Of a stretch of 64,000 nucleotides of DNA, positions 47,094 to 57,627 are shown piece after piece. The DNA is from Micromussa lordhowensis. Its lineage: Eukaryota; Cnidaria; Anthozoa; Scleractinia; Lobophylliidae. The DNA is taken from the NCBI GenBank assembly GCA_964020085.1, contig OZ026606.1, positions 4,057,423-4,121,422 on the forward strand, in the 5' to 3' direction. Positions within the stretch are counted from its first letter, which is position 1. Each line of letters begins with the position of its first letter. A program made the translations under genes and the position numbers. A model generated the notes under the pieces. That model was given only the letters and a program-made list of their open reading frames with translations. It did no database searches and had not been told where the DNA came from.

Positions 47094-48099
47094 TCACTGA
47101 ACCGTTGCAAAAAAACACATGAAACAAGCGTCCGGGTTCGTACACACTGGAACCGCACGCTTAACATTCTTTTTCTGTTGACATCTTTCTGAAGGGAAAT
47201 GAATTTCAATTCCAGCAGTGCATCGCTGGTTTTTCTCCCTTCTTTTCGCCGCCTCTTTTTGTACTTGGCTGGTCACTTCATGCCCCCAGACACCAGGGAT
47301 GCTTCTGCGTAATTCATCTTCAACCATTGCCATTTTTTGACAAGGAACTCTTTTCTGGTAGCGCACAATCTTAAGTAACCGTGCTTCGCCTTCATCTTCG
47401 GCTGTTTGGGAGAATGTTGTTGTTTTTTTATAACCTTGTTCTGTCAGAGCTGCCTTGGTCAATTCTCTGTCCAAGTCCTCTCTGCTTACGCTGTAGCTTC
47501 TGTCGAATATACGGATGTCGACCTTCCGTTCTGCCGTTGTGGTCTCTGTAAATAACAACAATGGCGCCATTAATAGCTTAATTTTGGGAGAGATCTGAAC
47601 ACGGAAGGTGAGCTTAAAGAGGGTCATACGCCAGGCAACCAAATGGATACATTTTGTTGTTTTCAGGATAAGGAAAACCCCGATTTAATCTTGTATGTAA
47701 CGTGGGATTTAACATATTTTTAACACAATAAATCAATGCCCTGACGCTTCTGTGCGTGTGTGTCCATTTTGTTTTGAACTGACTAAAACAACTTCGAGTA
47801 TTGTGTATAATTTTGACCCAAAAAACCAATAGCACCAGATGATTGTTTTATTTATTAATATCATCTTTGTCGTTGTAATCGCTTTTAAAAGCAAATAACG
47901 AAGTGATCATGTGTGGAAGGCGGCGGAATGAAGTATTTTTTCTGGTGTGTCACTCGTTCTCGAAAGGTCTATCTCCAACAATTCAATTAAATCTTTATCA
48001 TGCTTACAACACTAATTAAGGCATACCTTTTATCGCTGTGAAAGCCAGAAGTAACATCAACAAGAGCAACATCTCGCGTGATCTTTGTGGCATCGCCAT
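47094..48099 (-). CDS. secreted six-cysteine protein, family member B
   Basis: Two exons: 48027-48099 and 47094-47545, with donor AAAAG|GTATGC and acceptor TATTTACAG, phase 1. They encode 174 residues. Exon 1 gives a signal peptide with core MLLLLMLLLAFTA (10-22). Its ATG is the first after an in-frame TAG (48136-48138). The mature part has VEDELR (99-104), PGVWGHEV (108-115), CTAGIEIHFP (133-142), QQKK, and ends CFMCFFATVQ. Cysteines C93, C133, C146, C159, C165 and C168 correspond one to one with member A. A stop-free read-through of the 3' end of the intron gives a false longer ORF up to 47642. It is basic and lysine/arginine-rich in the middle. Function unknown; a small secreted, disulfide-stabilised protein is all the sequence supports. 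Confidence 0.82.
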
Positions 48100-51000
48100 T
48101 AACGCTTCCTCGATATCTTCCTCAATTCCCCGAATCTACTCTTTTGATAACGTATACTGAGGGCCACGTCAGTATTAGGTGGGCTGTATGTTAATCAGTT
48201 AATCTTTTATTCGCGCGTTAAGGAATTAGTTCACAAGGAAGTCGAACTTAAAATAATTCTAGAAACGGTTAGAAATCGTGAATCGTATCGTTCGTGATAT
48301 CGGCAAAAACAGAAAAAAGTGCTTGATCCGGCTGAACAAACTAGATTGGCCAGTGTGATAAATTGTCTTTGTGGCTTGTAATCTACACGTATGGAAACGT
48401 GTGTTTTAATCAGACAAAGGAAAGTTGAACTATGACATTTTCTTGACATGGCGATAATTTGAATTTCAACCCTTCAGTTGTGCCGAATTAAATTACCTAC
48501 ACACTTAGGGCATACGCTAAGCAACTTGCCGGAAAGCTAAGGTTTTGCCATCTATTAAAAAAAAGAACATTTGATAGTCATTAAACCTCTCTTTACCATG
48601 TCAATACATTATCCAGCTACACAGCGGGTAAGGAAAATAAAGACTTTCCTTGCCTCGTTATTAATGCCACGTTTCCTTTGAAAAACAATTTTTTTCTTTT
48701 ATCTTAAAACTTATTATATGCGAATCTTTTTACTCTCGCAGAAAAGAAAAAAACTTCATATAACGGAGTACTGTATTTTGTACGTTCTCGAAATTAATTG
48801 CTTGACGGGTACCTTATTTCGTGTAACATAAAACAGTTTCGTGAACAGTGTTACGTTTTGTTGCATTGATTCCGCAGCCGTCCTCCGTTGTTCTATGTTT
48901 ACTTTAAAAGCCTATACACCATTCACTTTGTCTTCTGATGTTGACGTATTTGCTAAGTGAGCTAAACACTTTAAACCTAAGCAATTAGCAGGGTTATAAT
49001 TTGAATGATTCTGCCACAATTAAAGGAATAAACAGTCGCAGAAATAGTATTAAAGGCCACGGTTTAAAACATGCACGACCAATACGCGTAGATCGAGCCT
49101 TTGTTTTATTTTTCAATACGCTAATTATTTCGAACGCAGTATGAAATAGAGAATTATTTGGCTTGGACGCAGTGAAGTGGAACACCAAGTGGGCTACGGA
49201 CTTCTACCGAGAGAAAATCGTCGAGCTTCTGCTGGAAGAAAACCCAGGACGATTAAGCTTAGTTATGATTCAAGGATGTGGGTTTGCTTTAGCCGTGTAA
49301 CGATTAATCTTAACTGAAGTGACAATGTCATTTTTCTTGAAATTCGTTAATTATACGGAACTCATTTACGTCAACTGGCCAATGTTAGCCGAACAGACGT
49401 CAACTTTCGCGTGAAAGAAAATGGAAGCGCCTGCATCATTAGAATGAGACATAATGAGTTATTTCCACCCCTCAACCTCAGTGTGATTTAATTTTTGTTT
49501 TATTCCCCCAAGCCTCGGAGCCAAGTTAGACCGAAATTGACCTATCACATTCCATATCTTAAAACACCGTAATCGGTTTAAACTGCCTTGTGATTGGTTA
49601 GTATGCCAATGAATGTTTACTGTTGCCCTACTGTTACCGTATTGGGTTTTTGTTTCCTTATTTTTGGAAACTTCAGTGAAAAAAACAGTGTTTGTATATG
49701 ATCTTTGACGTCTCAGTGATGGCTTCTTATAACATACGAGAGATTTAAAATACTCCATCCAGTCGAAGAAGAGTCTGCTCTTGTTGACTTAGTACAAGAC
49801 GGGAAGAACGTGGTATGATTTGTGCACTCTGAGGTATCCAAATAATCTCATTGTTTTGATTTTTCATTGATTTGCTTTAAATTGTATTTAATTTATGATG
49901 AAAATTTCTATTTATATGTAGATGTGATCCAAAGTTCGCCTTGCGCAAATCGTGCTTGCACTTGGGTAGCGTAAACTGACAACCACGCCACCTTCAAACT
50001 TGTTTGCCGGTCATTTTTTTCAAACTTGTTTGTCGGGCTGTTTGCAGTTATATTTTATAAAAGCGTAGCTGACTTTGTATCTTTCCTGCGAAGCGTTTTG
50101 ATCATTAAGTTAAAAACAGCTGTGTTTTTTGCAGAGCCAGTTTGCATTTCTTCCATGGCTGTTTGTAATTTCAGCGATCGTGGCAATGAATACATTACCT
50201 TTTTATCTTCATATAATCACCAAAAAGTATACTCGCACAAACTGTCTCACATTTATTTTAATGAATTCGTCACAAAGGATACAATGGGTCAATAATTCTA
50301 AGTAAAAATACAGGCTGTGACGGGGGAAAGAAGCAGAACTTGCGTCCCAATTGCAATCTAACCCCCCTACAGCTACAAGAGTCGTAGTAGGGGGTTTGTG
50401 TGTGTCAGTACAAAGGCAGTGCATGGATTTTGCGTGACATTATCAAGATTGCAAAGTCCGACCTGATTGGTTGGTGTTTTGGATTCCGCTCACGTGAGGT
50501 CATACCAAGGTCAGCGATTGGATATTTCGGAAAAGCTCATTACCCAAAATAGAAACAAGAGTTGTTGATTAACTGAAATTTATTTCGTTAATTCAATTAA
50601 TTGTGATTTTATTCCACGTATCTCCATTCCGCTAGGCCTTGCTGTGTCTTCAAATCTCTTCCTAGTGTCTTTCTTTGCACTTCTTCGACACACTTCTTTA
50701 ATACCACATTCGGAAACAGTGCTGTATTCTCCGGCCTTACCACCTTTGGACAACTTTTTGCAAGTAACCTCTTTTAAAAAGAGGTAGCGGCTCTGTTTTC
50801 TTGGTCTCTTCAGTTTTTAAGCACCCAAGGTCTTCCAGTTGAACAGTTTCGGTTAAGGATGTAAGATCATTTCCATTGTTGGAAAATTTAGAATTCAGCT
50901 CTCGAATAACGATATATTCAAGCGTATATCTTTATCTACAAAATGGGCAGAAACAATTTCCTAGAGGAGCCTCCCTCAGTAATCAAAGGCCGTTAAACAA

Positions 51001-52228
51001 ACTGTATATTTTGTGTGCACTACACAATGCCATTCACATAGATGTAATTTTACTCAGAAAGAATAACCTTTAAGCTGGTTTTATGTTTTTTGAAAGTTGT
51101 GCCAACTTTTCAAGTTAATCACGAATGAAACTATGATTTTGTCTCAATACGTTTGTCGCTTCTAAACAGATGGGTAGAATTTAAATTTGACGGCTTGAAG
51201 TAATTTACCCTCCGTAGAATGAAATCACTCTGATCTATATGTGGATCTATATTTTATAATTTCGTCTGCTGCATCCGGTTATTCCATTTTATAAAATAAC
51301 TGAGATACTACGCGCGCTCTGATTGGTCTATAGAGTTGCAAAACCTATGTTCTGTTGTACCGGTAAACACATAGAAAAGTGGTTACGTTACCGTACCCGT
51401 AATAACCGAAGAGAGAGAGACAAAAATTTCTCCAACTTCGATCTAATGCCGGCCTTTGGTCTGGAAATGCCTGAAGGCGAAAATCAAAGTCAAAATCAAC
51501 CAAACTCTAAATAAACGAATGAAAACAAAAGTGCGGAGGAAGACGGGTCCAGCAAGAAGACACGATTTGCCCTGGTCGAGAGATCTTGACAGCTCTACGC
51601 GAACACTAGCTATAACAAATTCTTTTTGGAGCTTATTTCTTGAACTTCCATTACAAAAATTTTACGCCGATTCCTTATACGCTTAACTTTACAAAGACGT
51701 TTTAAGCACTTTCGGGGCTTACCGCGGTCTTTGGAGGATGCATTTCTGACTACAGGTGGGCTAGACTGATCAATTTGGGTTGCTATGAAGCAGGGAAATA
51801 CTTCTTAAAATGTTGTCAATGCATACATGCATAACACAATAACACAAGCAATGGCTCTCATTTAACAAAATACACAGAGACACGGACCTCGTAGCCTTCA
51901 ACATAAATAAAATCTGAATAAATTTCGGAAGCAGCGTTTCTGTAAACTAACCTTTATTCCATTCGCAAACCTTTCGCAAAACTTATCGCTGAATCACTTC
52001 GAAAAGCGTATGAAGTTTGTACTACTTGCAAACTGTCTGTACATGTACAGTCTTTTACTTTCGTCATGACCGATTTCGTCATGACCGATTCCGCCCACGA
52101 ATCCCTACATTTCCCCGTCAAAATACTTTTGAATTGATCAATATACTTTCAGCCTTCCACCGATAACTTTTTCCTTTCCTTTCTTAAAACTTTTGTTACG
52201 AGAAATGTTTTCGTCGCTGCAGATTTTA
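48100..52228. other. intergenic, no gene recognised
   Basis: No supported gene. Near 50361-50395 CCCCCTAC and GTAGGGGG form a small hairpin. At 51285-51330 the string ATACTACGCGCGCTCTGATT with TTATAAAATAA before it resembles the end of a common coral MITE. At about 52064-52093 CGTCATGACCGATT is directly repeated. ORFs of 60-99 codons are unsupported. Confidence 0.4.
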
Positions 52229-52591
52229 GGGATTTTTAGCAATGACGACGGCGACACCGAGGACGACGCCTTGTAAAAAGGTATTAATATTTTACCTTCG
52301 AATGTTGCAACTGTCTAGATCCGGTCAGTTCGCCTATCGGTCTAAAAACCTGCTCAGGCTAAATCTGTAATGACAGCGTTCAGTTCCAAAGGAAGACACG
52401 AAAAGTTAGCCAATACGGTACACGTTCTCCAAAATACGTACGACTTTGTCATTTCACGTTGTTGTTGCAGAGGACGGCAAAGAAATGGACAAAGATTCAA
52501 AATGCACTTGCAGAACCATTTTTTTGCTCATTAAACCTTTTGTTTGGCGACGTTCTTGTTACCGTTGTCGTCGTGGTTTGCTAAAACGCCC
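52229..52591 (-). mobile_element. TA-flanked MITE, family M, inverted copy
   Basis: Ends GGGATTTTTAGCAA and TTGCTAAAACGCCC. TA precedes the left end; the right flank has mutated to TT. The body is the reverse complement of 22524-22874, sharing long blocks such as GACCGATAGGCGAACTGA and TCTTTGTCCATTTCTTTGCC. No transposase. Confidence 0.8.
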
Positions 52592-52754
52592 TTTTGTGTC
52601 CGGCGCGTCCGGCGCTGAGTCTGTGCTATCATTCTTTCAGTCGCTGTGATTGGTTTGTCGCGTCATCTCATGATTCTGATGAGAATAAGCAACTTGATCA
52701 CGAAAGTACAATAAATTTTCCTCTTTTTGACAAGCGTTTTCCATAGCTATTTCA

Positions 52755-52947
52755 TAAAGCAATAGACCATTCTTTTTTATGGGTTTACTGTCGTAATAAA
52801 GCACTTGGGATGTTGGGAGAACACTCGAAAAGCTTGTAAATCACTCGCCTAACGGCTCGTGTTTAACATGCTTTTCTCGCGTTCTCCCAACATCCCGCGT
52901 GGTTTATTACGCCGGTAAACCCATAATAAGAGTGGTCTATTGCTTTA
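52755..52947. mobile_element. foldback MITE, 193 bp
   Basis: TAAAGCAATAGACCATTC at the left is matched by GAGTGGTCTATTGCTTTA at the right. The arms run on through ATGGGTTTAC, CGTAATAAA and GGGATGTTGGGAGAAC. The loop carries GCCTAACGGC. The flanks fit a TA target site. Confidence 0.75.
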
Positions 52948-53230
52948 ATAATGATGCTAAAGAGGTTTGTTTCAAATGCCTTGCAATCTCTGGCAATGGA
53001 GTCCTTGGAGAACAGACGAAAAAAACACGTATATCGCTCTGTAACAAAGTGTATGAACGGAAAGTTTCCACAGTTTTTTATAAATTATTTCAATTATAAT
53101 CGGGAGATTACGGGACGTCAGACACGCCAGAGCAACCTATTGCATCTCCCTCGAGTACGGACAGAAGCGGCAAAAAAGTCATTCTTTTACTCTGGCGCGC
53201 AAATTTTTAATTATTTTAAAAATATATATA

Positions 53231-53355
53231 TCTTATTAGACGTTTTGGTGTGTAGTATCGCTGTATATTTTTACGAGTTGTGCGGTATTTTGACGAGCCC
53301 GTAGGGCGAGTCAAAATACAAACAACGAGTAAAAATATACAGCGATACTACACAC

Positions 53356-53372
<17 letters not shown>
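53231..53372. repeat. near-perfect palindrome, arms about 50 bp
   Basis: TCTTATTAGACGTTTTGGTG (53231-53250) pairs with CACCAAAACGTCTAATAAGA (53353-53372), and pairing continues through GTAGTATCGCTGTATATTTT. The loop contains a second pair, GTATTTTGAC and GTCAAAATAC. It could extrude as a cruciform. Probably a recent foldback insertion. Confidence 0.8.
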
Positions 53373-53387
<15 letters not shown>

Positions 53388-53452
53388 GATTTCTTTTCCC
53401 AAAATTCTGACTTGCCAAGGTTTTGAACTTCACGCGGCCGGGAGGAATGAGA

Positions 53453-53505
53453 CGAGTACAAATATCGTGTGATATTTGTACTCGTTTCGCGCGATATTTG
53501 TACTC
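53453..53505. repeat. short palindrome CGAGTACAAATATC plus extra arm
   Basis: CGAGTACAAATATC (53453-53466) and GATATTTGTACTCG (53471-53484) form a 14 bp hairpin with a 4 bp loop. A third arm copy, GATATTTGTACTC, follows at 53493-53505. Immediately downstream of the 53231-53372 palindrome. Confidence 0.7.
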
Positions 53506-53529
53506 TACGAAGCAGAGTTGGATAATAAG

Positions 53530-53726
53530 TAGTCTTAATCATTCTATTTCTGTATTAATATTTTTGTTTTTATTGTACGTAGTATTTGCTTATCTTGTAA
53601 ATTTTTAATCTTATGTTAAATCCTTAACGTTTGTAATGTACAGGGCCCCTGTTGATAGCAGTTTTGTATTTAAAGCTGAAAGAGCCACCCTGTTTAAATA
53701 AAGGTGTACTTACTTACTTACTTACG
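53530..53726 (+). mobile_element. LINE 3' end with ACTT microsatellite tail
   Basis: A hydrophobic stop-terminated peptide (VVFAYLVNF) is followed by a 3' UTR containing GTACAGGGCCCCTGTTGATA, AATAAAGGTGTACTT and a tail of about four ACTT units (53708-53725). Short tandem tails of this type terminate CR1/L2-like LINEs. 5'-truncated, so inactive. Confidence 0.65.
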
Positions 53727-53782
53727 TCGACATCCAGTTTTCGTCATACTGATTTCGCGTATCTATTTGACTCTTCTTTTAA

Positions 53783-54348
53783 GGCGGGGGTACACATGAA
53801 AGCCGTATTTTGGCTGGGTAGTATGTTTTTTATGCAAATATCTCGTTGACGTTTCAAGCAATCAAGAATCTCTTTGCTCATTTCACATATCTATGTTTTG
53901 GGCTGTTTTGTAAATTTTTTGGTGATTTTTAGGTATATTTGGAGAGAAATAGTTTTTCTTAAAGGATTAGTAAAATTGATGGAAATAGGAAATTTTGAAG
54001 ATTTGGTGTTGTTTTAAAATTAGAGTTTGAAATTAAAAATTGGTTCATACACTCTTGGGTTGTTTTGTAAATTTTTTGGTGATTTTTAGGTATATTTGGA
54101 GAGAAATAGTTTTTCTTAAAGGATTAGTAAAATTGATGGAAATAGGAAATTTTGAAGATTTGGTGTTGTTTTAAAATTAGAGTTTGAAATTAAAAATTGG
54201 TTCATACACTCCAAACAGTTGCCCAACAACCTGGGGTGCCATTGTGCGGTCAGGCAACTGTCTGGTGGTGTTCCATAACCCTTTTTTTCCCTTTCAACCT
54301 CTCTTTAAACTTACCAAAATTTCACTTAAATTCACGTGTACCCCCGCC
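53783..54348 (-). mobile_element. TTAA-flanked GGCGGGGGTA element (family T), 566 bp
   Basis: Terminal repeats GGCGGGGGTACACATGAA and TTCACGTGTACCCCCGCC (one mismatch) are flanked by TTAA on both sides (53779-53782 and 54349-54352), typical of piggyBac or Kolobok-mobilised MITEs. The interior includes a perfect tandem duplication (53898-54211). The second copy in this window is the nested one at 27147. No transposase ORF. Confidence 0.85.
53898..54211. repeat. 157 bp tandem duplication, two nearly identical copies
   Basis: 53898-54054 is repeated at 54055-54211, both running from TGTTTTGTAAATTTTTTGG to GGTTCATACACTC. I saw only one base change near the start (GGGCTG versus GGGTTG). Such identity implies a recent event or an assembly duplication. 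Confidence 0.85.
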
Positions 54349-54684
54349 TTAATTAGTCTTAATTAGTTTTAACTGGTAACTATATTCTTGGTTTTAGTTG
54401 ATTGTATTTAATTGTCTGAAAATATCGATGTTTGTAACAAAAATAATATAATCGGATTCTTCCCACTCTCGAATTCCATGTTAACCCTTTAAGGCCCAAT
54501 CCTACATATATGTACGATCGATTTGTCACGTGTCCCCAAGCACCAAACGTCATGCTGTCCACGGAATACATTCCAGCAATCTGCTTCAGTTCTGATGCTT
54601 AAGATCTTCTAGATGTCTCTCAATGTTTTTTCTGACTTATCAAAAACGACTATTTTGTCAGGCCTTTATGAGATAGCAATGTGA

Positions 54685-54874
54685 CACTGGGTGCGTTCCT
54701 TTGGGATGGTCAGGATCAGAATCAATGATCCAAGATCATTCAGATCATTTGCATCAAAGGAATCGATGAAATCCACTCCGGGCAAGGATTCATCATCTTC
54801 TTTGATGCACCATGATCCGAGTGAACTTGGATCATTGCTCCTGATCCGGATCATCCCAGAAAACGCACCCAGTG
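54685..54874. mobile_element. foldback MITE with CACTGGGTGCGTT ends
   Basis: Ends CACTGGGTGCGTT and AACGCACCCAGTG are perfect complements. The arms carry GATCAGAATCAATGATCC and GGATCATTGCTCCTGATCC plus GATGAAATCCACTCC-type spacers, and TGCATCAAAG is paired with CTTTGATGCA. 190 bp in all, no ORF; target duplication not clear. Confidence 0.75.
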
Positions 54875-57439
54875 TTTAAATCAGTGAGGTCACTTGATTA
54901 CACCCAGTGAGCACAATGTACGGATTGTACGCAGCCGGGATATTTTAAAAGTTCACAATCTTTTTTTATTAAAGTAATATAATTAAGCTGACACTCAATG
55001 TTAACGCAATGGGACGAGGGGGGAGGGGATAATGGTCGGTCGGTCAGTCTGTCACTCAGATCATTGAGCCATTAATCAATCAATCAATCAATCAATAGGT
55101 CGACCGATTAATGAACAAAGTAATCGATATGTCTCCCAACAATCAAGATCAGTTGACTTGTCTTTAGCTTAAGGTTAAAGTCTTACAAGGCTGCTTTTGT
55201 TGGCCGATGGCTAAAGTAAACCCAGCCAACTTGGCTCATACGAAGCTACGAACTGTTCAAAGACCCCAATGTTTGGTTTCTGGAACCCTGCAGGGCTGAA
55301 ATGGAGGACGCGTCGTTTTCGCCCAAAGCATGATCTGGCTGAACTTAATGGCTGAACTATGATCTAAAATCTCAGATACCGTTTTATTGTGAGAAAATGA
55401 ACAAGAATCGTAAGCCATTTTATTGCTGAAGAAGGTTATACGTATTTTAACCGAAACGTCCACACGAAGTTTTTTAGTCAGCGACAACACATTTTTTATT
55501 TCTTATTATTATCATGCCTGACTACAACTATAGTATTTTAAAGAACAAGAAAATAAATGATCAATTTTACAAGTATTTAAAACAACTACCTAATGGTATT
55601 ACGACGAATGATGTTATTTTGCAATAAAAAGACCATTGTTGTTTTCGCAATGATTTTTTCTGTCCATGTTCATGTTTGGACGTATTAATATTTCATTTGG
55701 TATTTTAAAGGTCCGCGAAGGCGAGGGGACTTTACAAGAGAGACCGTGCTTCAGACTCCTTCTTGGTGGGGTTTGCCTGAGGTACTTCTTTAAAGAGACA
55801 AGAAATTATGGGGCAAAAGTATTATTCCTTTTTTCTCTTAATCTGACCCTTTAAAAGATAACCAATGTTGAAACACTTTTATTTCTAAGGACTGAGTATC
55901 TTCTGAATGTGTAGACAATCGTAAATCTTGCCCACACATTGCCCCCTACTGACAAAATTTCAATATTGTTGACAGAGACAGAGACATTTGCAGGTGTACA
56001 GAAATAGATAAGGGGCCCAGGGATTCAAAGAATCATCCATGTAAATGTCATGTCCAATAACGACTTTATTGACTACTTTTGTCGCCCTTTGAAGCGTCCA
56101 AAATGCGATAGCTAAAACAAAGCAACTAAGCTAAAACCCGATTCATGGCGTGTCGGGGATTTTTGCCTGAGGCAGGACCAGATAATACTTTGTTCAAATT
56201 TTGAGTGGGTAGACCAATTTGCTTTCAAGAATGAACGTTTTGACGAAATTTCTAACTTCTATGGAGAATCCATTCAGCACTTCTTAAATCAACAAAAGAA
56301 TCCTTTGTCCACTCACAAATGACACTAATATTTGTGCAACAGGTAAAGGAGACTTTCTCTCGTTTATATACCAGTAGAATACGCCGTTTGCTAATACATA
56401 TTCAACTTAATAGCTCCACAAAGTTAGCTGTTATTTTTAATGAAATAATACTATAAGTAATGATATACGTGCTCAGTGGACCAACGATGAAATCAGTGTG
56501 AAATGCTTTCTGGCCGAAAATTGATGTTCCATTACCCATTGATGATCCTATTACCATCATAAAAGGATTCGGTTCATAAAAGGATTCCAGATGACATAAA
56601 CACCCTGCAAATGCAAACGGCACAAGATTTTGAGTACTAAGTTTCGTGTGTGTGTTTGAATAATAGAGATTACGAGATCAAAATCGCGATTATATGGGCT
56701 AATTCCTAAACAAGAAGAGAGCTATCGCCCAAGGCGAATTTGCTATCAGTTCACTGACCCATCAACTTTATTCAACGGCTCTTCATCAAGTGTAATAGAC
56801 CATGTGTTCAGGCTCGATATATTGGTATTTGCACTCGAAATATTCATTGCTATAGCTACCGAAAGACTCTCGGCGTCCAAAAGACTCATCAAAAGCAGAT
56901 TTCAGACAATAGAAGGCAAGATTAAGAACCAAAAATCTCTGAACATAATGAATTAGTGCTTATCTTACCTGTAATCTGTCTTGTTTTGCCCCGGGTGAGT
57001 GACAACCATTTTGTTAAGAAGGAATAAAGAATACTCTTGTGTTTCTTTCAGGATGCACGAAAGGGACTCTCTTTATTAGAGAACTCGGATGACGAAAATA
57101 ATGCGAGAAAAGTTTAAAGTTTTCGGAATCAATGAATTTGCAAGGATTTTAGTCCGTACACTGTCTTCGTATTTTTCAGCTATTGTCTAATAAATGAAAC
57201 AGCTTATGCAGGGATCAATTTTGTTTTTGACTGTTTTGAGGTATTTATGGACCTAGAAATTAGCTAACACCAAAGTCAAAGCTTCTGAGCCGCCTGTTTG
57301 ATTAGCCTTTTGTTCGGTTTTCAATGATACATGTGCCAACAGCTTAAGTGTGTATCCAAAGTTAAACATATCAACAGCACCTGGAAAACTAACTTACTAT
57401 CAATGTTCGTAAATACGTGGCTCCATGTATTTCTCACAG
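54875..57439. other. intergenic, no gene recognised
   Basis: Holds a five-unit ATCA-type microsatellite (about 55075-55097). Around 55426-55460 it has CTGAAGAAGGTTATACG with a complementary CGTATTTTAACCGAAACGTCC context, a stem motif often seen at retroelement ends. ORFs of 60-80 codons are unsupported. Confidence 0.4.
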
Positions 57440-57445
57440 GGATGC

Positions 57446-57627
57446 ATTGTGTTACATTGGAACCCCATGTTACGGCCACCCCGTCGATACAACCACCTTG
57501 CTATCACGGCCGCTTTGATTCTGGCCCCGCGAACAAAAGCGCAGTCAGTCATTTTCTTACTTAAAGAACCCCTTTGATACCGCCACCCCATTAGTACGGC
57601 CAGATTTTTGTGGCCCGTTAGTCACTG
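57446..57627. mobile_element. Tigger-like element remnant
   Basis: Repeating blocks ACGGCCACCCCG, ACCACCTTGCTATCACGGCC, GATACCGCCACCCCATTAGT and ACGGCCAGATTTTTGTGGCC, ending CCCGTTAGTCACTGTA, are the degenerate tandem layout of cnidarian Tigger-type MITEs. Only one end is recognisable. ORFs here are incidental. Confidence 0.5.

Noticed and set aside
47546..47642. Longer single-exon form of secreted gene B (182 codons from 47642)
   Set aside because: Its first 33 codons are intron; a consensus acceptor at 47546-47547 and a signal-peptide exon at 48027-48099 in matching phase give the better model.
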